Source: Xenorhabdus nematophila ATCC 19061
GTDB taxonomy: Bacteria > Pseudomonadota > Gammaproteobacteria > Enterobacterales > Enterobacteriaceae
Assembly: GCF_000252955.1 (NCBI RefSeq)
Contig: NC_014228.1
Location: 4,368,591 to 4,432,590 of the forward strand
DNA length: 64,000 bases
Reading direction: 5' to 3'
Part shown: piece by piece, positions 56,979 to 64,000 of the stretch
Layout of the letters: each line of letters begins with the position of its first letter
Numbering within the stretch: position 1 is the first letter of the stretch
Made by a program: the position numbers and the translations under genes
Notes under the pieces: model-generated
What the model saw: only the letters and a program-made list of their open reading frames with translations
Databases searched by the model: none
Told to the model about the DNA's origin: nothing

Positions 56979-57208
56979 TACAGTTTATTGGGTGCAAAGT
57001 ATTTTGCCAGCCAATTAACCGACGAAGAGTTATTATCGATTAGCCTTGTTCTGAATTTTGAAGCAAGGGGAAATCATGGCACGCCTGTATTATTTGAAAC
57101 CTCTGTGCAACCTTATGCTCTGATGAGTGCATTGAATAAACATTTAAGCAATATCATTGCGTTCTCATTTACCCCTCTGACAGGGCGCGAGCATACTTTG
57201 ATTAACAT
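56979..57208 (+). pseudogene. Unidentified 5'-truncated gene fragment
   Basis: The frame is open from 56979, beside the IS481 end, and reads FASQLTDEELLSISLVLNF, then EARGNHGTPVLFETSVQPYA and SNIIAFSFTPLTGREHTL before running into the ISAs1 end near 57209. No start codon with a ribosome site is present. The family is not recognised. It looks like a host gene cut on both sides by insertion sequences. Confidence 0.35.
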
Positions 57209-57798
57209 TCAGCCAAAGAAAACTTTGGCGCGGTAATCATCACACCCGCTGGCTTTTTTAAGCTTATTTCTTTGGCTCGGTGCCTCACAAGCACATTGCC
57301 TGACCATGTTCAAAACCAGACGACGGAATAACGCCAGATTCTCAATGGCCCCCTCTAAAACAATCCGGGAATCATCTTCTTTGAAAACGACATCAAGAAT
57401 AGAGTACTGGCTATTTTCAATTCGCCAATGCTGACGAATGTAATACCCGAGGGATTTATCGCGGGGCGAAAGAGAACTCACATAATACGACGTATCCACT
57501 GTCCCTTTGCCATTTTGTGTCCGATGGCGTTCAACCGCAATAATGCTACGGATCGTTGGCCATCGCTCCGCCATTTCAGGGGTAAATTTCGGTTTTAACT
57601 GGAATACATAGCGCTTTCCCCGTTTTTGGTCGCTGTCGCTTTCTGGCTTAACACCAATCCTGCCTCGGTATCATAGGCAGTGACCAGTTGGACGGCATTT
57701 TTCTTGTCATTACGATAGGCGCGCCGCAAGACTTTCCCATCAAAAGCGATAACCGGTTTGTACCCCAATTCACGCTGCTCATTGAGGTTCTGTCGCAT
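57209..57798 (-). pseudogene. ISAs1-family transposase remnant
   Basis: Two minus-strand pieces of an H-repeat/ISAs1-type transposase. The upstream piece has GYKPVIAFDGKVLRRAYRND and AYDTEAGLVLSQ. The downstream piece has ERWPTIRSIIAVERHRTQNG, IRQHWRIENSQYSILDVVFKE and NLALFRRLVLNMVRQ. The middle is deleted and shifted near 57590. The 5' part is cut by the IS6 inverted repeat at about 57785. Confidence 0.85.
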
Positions 57799-58339
57799 TA
57801 AGGCGAAGTGAGGTAAAATAGCGACTTTTACTCTGTGGTTTCATCATGTCTTTAATTCGCAACGCCTTCAAGCGTCTCCATTATCCGACTGATATTATGG
57901 CTCAGTGTGTTCGTGGGTACTTAGCTTATGCCTTGAGCTTACGTAATCTCGAAGAGATGATGGCTGAACGCGGTATTGAGGTCGATCATTCAACGTGGCA
58001 CCGTTGGGTAACTCGCTTAGTTCCGTTATTGGATAACGCCTTTCGGCGGCACAAACGTCCCGTGGGTCGCCGATGGCGCATGGATGAAACCTATATCAAC
58101 ATCAAAGGGCAATGGAAATACCTCTATCGTGCCGTTGATACCGGCGGACAAACAATTGATTTCCTGCTGACTGCCAATCGCGATGCTGCCGCAGCACGGC
58201 GCTTTTTTCGCAAAGCCATTCGCCATCACGGCGAACCTGAAAGGGTGACGATCGACAAAAGTAGCGCTAACACAGCAGCCCGGGAAGCGCTTAATAGGGG
58301 TAAACCTGAAGAAGAAGCCATTGTGGTGCGACAAAATAT
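57785..58339 (+). mobile_element. IS6/IS26-family element, copy B, truncated
   Basis: Left part of the same element as at 11251-12060, in the opposite orientation, nearly identical where compared. The inverted repeat here starts one base changed (AGGTTCTGTCGC). The transposase (57846 onwards) runs through the first two catalytic aspartates and is cut after VVRQN at 58339 by IS630, which leaves no glutamate region. The right half is absent on the far side of IS630, so it was deleted. Confidence 0.9.
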
Positions 58340-59443
58340 TAATACGGTGTTTAAATATCTATATTTTTATCATGCTGCATAACGAATTTTAGGATGGTGG
58401 AAAAAACGGGCAACATGCGCCTTTCTTCTCTGGAGCTTCCTCAGATGGCTTTTGACCTTTCCGGCTCATTCCTGCTGACTTCTTGCCGGTGAAGAATGAC
58501 GAAGGGCTCTTTTTAGGTCACCATTGAGATACTCATCGGGATTCAATTCCGGTGAATACGCCGTAAATAAAACACCGCAATCCGGTCCTGATGCTTTTCC
58601 AACCAACTTGTCACTATTTTGGCATGATGCACCCGTAAGTTATCCAGAATTAAATAGACCTTGCGACCGGCTTCTTTTATCAATCGTTGGAAAAAGTGGA
58701 GCAATTTTCGGGCGGTCATCGTTTCCCTGTACAACATAAATCTCACACTGCCCCGATTGTGGATGGCAGCTATCATATTGAGTGAAAAGCGTTTCGCACT
58801 GACATCGACGACAGGCGTCTGTCCTTTGGGGGCAAAGCCACGACCGTGTTGACACGTATTCTTTATCCCGGTTTCATCCCCCCACCAAATTTCAGCCCCT
58901 TCTTCCGCCGCTTTTTTCTTAATAACGGGATAGGTTTCCTTCTGCCACTGTTCAACCGCTTTGGGGTTTTGTTCATAGGCCCTTTTTAACGGTTTTTGCG
59001 GTGTAAATCCCCAGCGTTTCAGGTCGTCGGTCAGGGTTCTTTCTGCCACGTTAATCCGCCACATCTGCCAGATGACGGCTTGAATGGCCCGACGTCCCCA
59101 GAGCGCAAAAGGCAGTTGCATTTGTGGCGGCGATTTATCACACAGGAGTTGCTGAAGTTTTTCTTCCTCAATGGGGGTCAATAGGCGTTTTTCCATGATG
59201 CGGCGACCACGTTGACCTTGCACCAGGGCCTCATCGCCCCTTTTTTGCCAGGCTCTGACCCAAATACAAATCGTGTTGTAGTTAATGCCTAAAGCGGCAG
59301 CAAGCGTTTGCCGTGAAACGCCTTCCTGATACATCCGTATCACGAGTTGTCGGTTATATTGCTGTATCTCAGGTGAGAGTTGTCGAGTATCTTTCTTCAT
59401 GTCAGTATGATGCATGATCTATTTGTGTTTATACACCGTATTA
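58340..59443 (-). mobile_element. IS630-family element
   Basis: A 1104-bp element with perfect 11-bp ends, TAATACGGTGT (58340-58350) and its complement (59433-59443), in a TA target as is usual for IS630. It sits inside IS6 copy B on the left, while the right flank is unrelated DNA. The next 130 bases, to the mnmE stop, carry no gene. Confidence 0.88.
58370..59400 (-). pseudogene. IS630-family transposase, frameshifted and with in-frame TGA
   Basis: Tc1/mariner-like transposase. The N-terminus has two helix-turn-helix parts (VSRQTLAAALGINYNTICIW and IQAVIWQMWRINVAERTL). The catalytic aspartates lie in IWWGDETGIKN and VYLILDNLRVHHA. At about 58560 one base is missing, so FYL is followed by RRIHRN-stop instead of PAYSPELNPDEYLNGDLK, which holds the glutamate. 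The restored frame meets a TGA at 58466-58468 before ending HLRKLQRRKAHVARFFHHP...RYAA at 58370. Two lesions make activity unlikely. Confidence 0.88.
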
Positions 59444-59573
59444 ATAGAACACTTATTCAGCAAATTTTATACTCAATAGGTTTCAAATTACATTATATCG
59501 CTGGAATAAAACCTCATAAATATAGTTAGTTATGTTTATGGGGGTTTGATTGTCTAGATAAAAATAAGTTTTC

Positions 59574-60938
59574 TTATTTCCCAATACAAAAGCTCGAAAA
59601 AATCCGCCCGAGTAAATCATCCGAGGTAAATTCACCGGTAATTTCACTCAGTGCCTGCTGTGCCAGACGCAGTTCTTCCGCCAGCAATTCCCCTGAACGA
59701 GCGAACACCAGCTGTTGATGACCTTCCTGCAAATGATCTGCTGCCGTATTCAATGCCTGTAAATGACGGCGACGGGCAAGGAAGCCCCCTTCGATATTGC
59801 TGTTAAAACCCATTGTCTCTTTCAGGTGATCCCGCAGCAAATCAATACCTTTCCCTTCACGGGCGGAAAGACGAATAAGCGAATAACCACTGACGTCTGA
59901 AACCCCTGTTGCTTCCCCGGTCATATCGGTTTTATTGCGGATAACGGTAACTGGCAGGGATGCCGGTAATTTAGCCATAAATTCAGGCCAGATTTGTGCA
60001 GGTTCAATCGCGTCGGTTGTCGTACTGTCCACCATAAACAGCACACGATCCGCCTGTTCGATTTCCTGCCAAGCCCGCTCGATACCAATACGCTCTACTT
60101 CATCACTCGCTTCACGCAATCCGGCGGTATCAATCACATGCAGCGGCATACCATCAATATGAATATGTTCACGCAGAACATCGCGCGTTGTCCCCGCGAT
60201 ATCGGTGACAATGGCAGCCTCACGCCCCGCAAGTGCATTGAGCAGACTGGATTTACCCGCATTCGGGCGACCGGCAATCACCACTTTCATGCCTTCCCGC
60301 AGTAAACTCCCCTGACGCGCCTGTGACCGGACGTTATCCAGTTCAGCAATCACCTCATCCAGTTTGGCTTCGATCTTGCCGTCAGACAGAAAATCAATTT
60401 CTTCATCAGGAAAATCAATCGCTGCTTCAACATAGATCCGCAAGTTAGTGAGTGTTTCTACCATTTGATGAACCTGATGAGAAAACGTTCCTTGCAAAGA
60501 ATTCATCGCGGAACGCGCCGCCTGTTCAGAGCTGGCATCAATCAGATCCGCAATCGCTTCAGCCTGTGCCAGGTCGAGTTTATCGTTCAGAAATGCGCGC
60601 TCCGAGAATTCACCCGGATTGGCGATACGAACGCCGGAAATCGTCAAAATACGCTTTAACAATAAATCGAGAATAACGGGCCCGCCGTGCCCTTGCAGTT
60701 CCAGCACATCTTCCCCCGTAAAGGAGTTAGGGCCGGGGAAATAAAGTACAATGCCTTGATCAAGGACAGAACCATCCATATCACGGAAGGGCAGATAATC
60801 GGCATAACGGGGTTTAGGAAGTTTTCCCAATACCACCTCAGCGACTTCCGCCGCCTTGCGGCCGGAAATACGCAGGATGCCTACACCGCCTCGTCCCGGA
60901 GGGGTGGCCTGAGCGACTATCGTATCGGTGGTATTCAT
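59574..60938 (-). CDS. mnmE: tRNA uridine-5-carboxymethylaminomethyl modification GTPase MnmE
   Basis: GTPase of 454 residues that acts with MnmG to modify U34 in several tRNAs. The N-terminal folate-binding domain ([20 protein letters not shown]) is followed by helical parts and the G domain, with [14 protein letters not shown] (G1), DIAGTTRD (G2), DTAGLRE (G3) and RNKTDM (G4). The C-terminal FCIGK motif with the catalytic cysteine is intact. It is the last gene of the rpmH-rnpA-yidD-yidC-mnmE set. Confidence 0.97.
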   Translation of the reverse strand: MNTTDTIVAQATPPGRGGVGILRISGRKAAEVAEVVLGKLPKPRYADYLPFRDMDGSVLDQGIVLYFPGPNSFTGEDVLELQGHGGPVILDLLLKRILTISGVRIANPGEFSERAFLNDKLDLAQAEAIADLIDASSEQAARSAMNSLQGTFSHQVHQMVETLTNLRIYVEAAIDFPDEEIDFLSDGKIEAKLDEVIAELDNVRSQARQGSLLREGMKVVIAGRPNAGKSSLLNALAGREAAIVTDIAGTTRDVLREHIHIDGMPLHVIDTAGLREASDEVERIGIERAWQEIEQADRVLFMVDSTTTDAIEPAQIWPEFMAKLPASLPVTVIRNKTDMTGEATGVSDVSGYSLIRLSAREGKGIDLLRDHLKETMGFNSNIEGGFLARRRHLQALNTAADHLQEGHQQLVFARSGELLAEELRLAQQALSEITGEFTSDDLLGRIFSSFCIGK

Positions 60939-60981
60939 AAAACTCTCTCTTTTTCTTTTTACTTATGTAACGGAAATAATA

Positions 60982-61002
60982 AAGGCGGTCATTGACCGCC
61001 TT
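60982..61002 (-). terminator. Hairpin between yidC and mnmE
   Basis: AAGGCGGTCA/TGACCGCCTT is a strong palindrome. On the minus strand it is followed by TATTATTTCC. It probably attenuates or stops yidC transcripts before mnmE. Confidence 0.6.
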
Positions 61003-61057
61003 CCACTTGATATTTTTAAAAAACTTATATTTTTAAAAAAATTGCTTTTTGAAAGAC

Positions 61058-62692
61058 TTACTTTTTACCAAGCTCGACTTTCTTTTCACGGGAATGCAAA
61101 CCGCGTTTTTCCAGACTGCGGAAAATAACCTGCTGCTGGATAATAGTCACCAAGTTACTCACGATGTAATACAGTACCAGACCAGATGGGAACCACAGGA
61201 AAAAGACGGTAAACATAACTGGCATATAAGTCATGATCTTCTGTTGCATCGGATCAGTGACCGTCGTCGGTGACAATTTCTGGATAACAAACATGGTCAC
61301 ACCCATCAGCAATGGCAGGATGTAGTAAGGATCTTGTGCCGACAAGTCATTAATCCAGCCAATGAACGGGGCATGACGCAGTTCAACAGAACCCATCAAC
61401 ATGTAATAAAGCGCAAGGAAAATAGGCATCTGAATGACCAGAGGTAAACAGCCACCCAGCGGGTTCACTTTCTCTGTTTTGTACAACGCCATCATTTCCT
61501 GACTCATGCGCTGACGGTCATCACCAAAACGTTCACGCATCGCCGTGATTTTTGGCTGCAACAGACGCATTTTCGCCATTGACGTATATTGCGCCTTAGT
61601 CAGCGGGTACATGATACCGCGCACAATAAAGGTAATCGCAATGATGGAGAAGCCCCAGTTGCCAATGTATTCGTGCAGGAATTTCAGCAGCTTGAACAGG
61701 GGCTGGGAAATAAACCACAACCAACCGTAATCTACCGTCAGATCCAAATGTGGTGCCACCGCAGCCATTTTATCCTGAACTTCAGGGCCAACCCACAGGG
61801 TAGAAGAGATATTCTGCTGGCTGTTTGGTGCGATATTGATGTTTTCACCTTTGTACCCGATGATCGCCATTTTTTGGTTTTTCAGGTCAATGGTGTAGAA
61901 ATTGCTGGTTTTACCTTCACCCGGAACCCAAGCAGTGGCGAAATACTGCTGGAGCATCGCTACCCAACCGCCTTTTGTGGTTACGGCAAGCGCCTTACTT
62001 TCAATTTCATCAAATTTGTATTTTTCGTATTTTGCTTCATCAGAAGAATAAGCAGCACCACGATAAGTATGCAGGGCAAAATTGCTGCTGCCAGTATCAC
62101 GGTGTTTCGGCACATCCACACTCTGCTTCAACTGGCCGAAAAATGCCATTTGCAGAGGTTTGTCGGTGACGTTATTAATGCTGTAATCAACAGAGACTGC
62201 ATAATTACCGCGTTTCAAAACGAAGGTTTTGACATAAACAACGCCATCCGGCGCGGTGTATGTCATCGGAATACGCAATTCATCCTGGCCATCAGCCAAC
62301 ACAAAGCTATTCTGAGTGGTGTGATAAAGCGGGCGTTCAGCTTGGTTATCTGGGCCATTGGCACCCGTTAATCCACTTTGAGCCTGATAAGTAAACTCAG
62401 GGGTAGTTTCCAGCAGTTTGAACGGTGTTTGGGAACCGAGGGTATCTGGATAGGCCAGCAAATCAGCCTCCTCGATATCACCGCCACGGGTATTGATATG
62501 CAATGAAAGCACATCCGTTTTCACGGTGATCAGTTTACCTTGCTCATTGCTTGCTTCGCTAGTCAGCGTCGGGCTTGTTTGCTGCGTGATCTGGGCCGCT
62601 GGTTGTGGGTTCTTATCACTCTCCCACGCTTGCCAGACCAAGAACGAAACAAACAGCAAAGCGATGAGAAGAAGATTGCGTTGCGAATCCAT
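61058..62692 (-). CDS. yidC: Membrane protein insertase YidC
   Basis: Inner-membrane insertase of 544 residues that works alone or with SecYEG. The N-terminal anchor ([17 protein letters not shown]) is followed by a large periplasmic beta domain and the conserved core of five helices ([59 protein letters not shown]). The conserved arginine of the hydrophilic groove lies in [10 protein letters not shown]. The C-terminus is basic. Confidence 0.97.
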   Translation of the reverse strand: MDSQRNLLLIALLFVSFLVWQAWESDKNPQPAAQITQQTSPTLTSEASNEQGKLITVKTDVLSLHINTRGGDIEEADLLAYPDTLGSQTPFKLLETTPEFTYQAQSGLTGANGPDNQAERPLYHTTQNSFVLADGQDELRIPMTYTAPDGVVYVKTFVLKRGNYAVSVDYSINNVTDKPLQMAFFGQLKQSVDVPKHRDTGSSNFALHTYRGAAYSSDEAKYEKYKFDEIESKALAVTTKGGWVAMLQQYFATAWVPGEGKTSNFYTIDLKNQKMAIIGYKGENINIAPNSQQNISSTLWVGPEVQDKMAAVAPHLDLTVDYGWLWFISQPLFKLLKFLHEYIGNWGFSIIAITFIVRGIMYPLTKAQYTSMAKMRLLQPKITAMRERFGDDRQRMSQEMMALYKTEKVNPLGGCLPLVIQMPIFLALYYMLMGSVELRHAPFIGWINDLSAQDPYYILPLLMGVTMFVIQKLSPTTVTDPMQQKIMTYMPVMFTVFFLWFPSGLVLYYIVSNLVTIIQQQVIFRSLEKRGLHSREKKVELGKK

Positions 62693-62694
62693 CG

Positions 62695-62952
62695 TTAATG
62701 TTCTCTGTTATCGTCGTTTTTAGGTGGGACAGGATCATCACCACCTTTGTGTAAGGGGTGGCATTTTAATATGCGTTTCACGGTTAACCAACTGCCTTTT
62801 ATCATTCCAAACCTGCGCAATGCCTCAATGCCATAGTGGGAACAGGTAGGATTGAAACGACAGCGAGGCCCCAGCAGTGGACTAATCACTAACTGGTAGC
62901 CCCTAATTAAAGCAATCAGGAAGCGCGAACCAAGCGACTGTGACGACGCCAT
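62695..62952 (-). CDS. yidD: Membrane protein insertion efficiency factor YidD
   Basis: Small membrane-associated protein of 85 residues that helps YidC. Family marks are [20 protein letters not shown] and [14 protein letters not shown], and [16 protein letters not shown] is near the end. It overlaps rnpA by 37 bases and ends two bases before yidC. Confidence 0.96.
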   Translation of the reverse strand: MASSQSLGSRFLIALIRGYQLVISPLLGPRCRFNPTCSHYGIEALRRFGMIKGSWLTVKRILKCHPLHKGGDDPVPPKNDDNREH

Positions 62953-63275
62953 AATTTGCCCAAAGCTTCCGTCAGCTCACGGTTATCGAGCTCAGAGACC
63001 CCTTTCCTCACCAAAATCACAAAATCCATTGACGGCAATTTATGCTGGTTTAAACGAAAACTTTCACGAGCCAGTCGCTTGATACGATTACGCTCATGAG
63101 CCCGTTTAACATTTTTTTTGGCGACGGTTAGACCGATGCGGGGATGCCCCAGCTCATTCAAGCGCCCAAGAACAGTGATCTCTGCGGTGCTTGCCCGTTG
63201 TGGCTGCTGGAAAACATATGTGAAATGCTCGGGAGTTAACAAACGTAACTCCCTCGGAAAAGCGAGCTTAACCAC
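62916..63275 (-). CDS. rnpA: Ribonuclease P protein component
   Basis: Protein subunit of RNase P, 119 residues. It binds the RNA subunit and the 5' leader of pre-tRNA. The RNR signature lies in [20 protein letters not shown]. It follows rpmH after 18 bases, the usual rpmH-rnpA pair. Confidence 0.97.
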   Translation of the reverse strand: MVKLAFPRELRLLTPEHFTYVFQQPQRASTAEITVLGRLNELGHPRIGLTVAKKNVKRAHERNRIKRLARESFRLNQHKLPSMDFVILVRKGVSELDNRELTEALGKLWRRHSRLVRAS

Positions 63276-63293
63276 GAGGTATGGTTAGCTTTA

Positions 63294-64000
<707 letters not shown>

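Noticed and set aside
61006..61041. Tandem AT-rich repeat (TATTTTTAAAAAA twice) between yidC and mnmE
   Set aside because: Looks like a slippage duplication without a recognisable function.

Overview
The window reads as chromosome from an enterobacterium of the Morganellaceae, most likely Xenorhabdus or a close relative. The backbone genes (nudE, igaA, hslR, hslO, pckA, yhhW-ryhB, yhiN-pitA-uspB, mnmE-yidC-yidD-rnpA-rpmH) have enterobacterial sequence and order. The intergenic DNA is AT-rich, and insertion sequences, group II introns and toxin-antitoxin remnants are unusually dense. The genus is inferred from content, not measured.

Layout. 1-12.1 kb is a mobile-element scrapyard. It holds a group II intron with a broken reverse transcriptase, a frameshifted IS110 transposase, a FloR/CmlA-type phenicol exporter behind a possible leader-peptide attenuator, the tail of a Tn3 transposase, a second group II intron inserted before an MFS gene fragment, the SDR gene ygfF, an IS91 transposase split by an intact IS982, IS30 and IS110 pieces, and an IS6 copy. 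12.2-24.5 kb is mostly core: two small exported proteins, treC-treB for trehalose, nudE, igaA, the heat-shock genes hslR and hslO, pckA and the pirin yhhW. A RyhB small RNA with its Fur box follows, with a second IS982 just upstream of its promoter.

25.7-31.5 kb is the most unusual locus: a tight minus-strand operon of a LuxE-like acyl-activating enzyme, a fusion of a LuxC-like acyl reductase with a PaaK-like adenylation module, a free-standing PaaK-like enzyme and a GNAT acetyltransferase. No luciferase genes are present. It looks like a carboxylic-acid activation and reduction pathway with an unknown product.

31.5-39.5 kb holds a decayed isopropylmalate-synthase-like fragment, a damaged ParE-type toxin with its antitoxin, yhiN-pitA-uspB, an IS701 element cutting a MazE-like antitoxin, and an intact HigBA module with two near-identical operators. 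40-54.5 kb is a phenylacetate degradation cluster: paaZ divergent from paaABCDEFGHIJK, a candidate PaaX operator between them, and paaX downstream, separated from paaK by a TacA-TacT-like module. PaaK activates phenylacetate, PaaABCDE epoxidise the CoA ester, PaaG isomerises it, PaaZ opens the ring, and PaaJ, F and H carry out beta-oxidation.

54.6-59.5 kb is another mobile region: VapBC, a phage antiterminator remnant, IS481, ISAs1 and IS6 pieces, and IS630. 59.5-64 kb is the conserved mnmE-yidC-yidD-rnpA-rpmH block, ending in the dnaA upstream region with one DnaA box. No rRNA, tRNA or CRISPR array was recognised.
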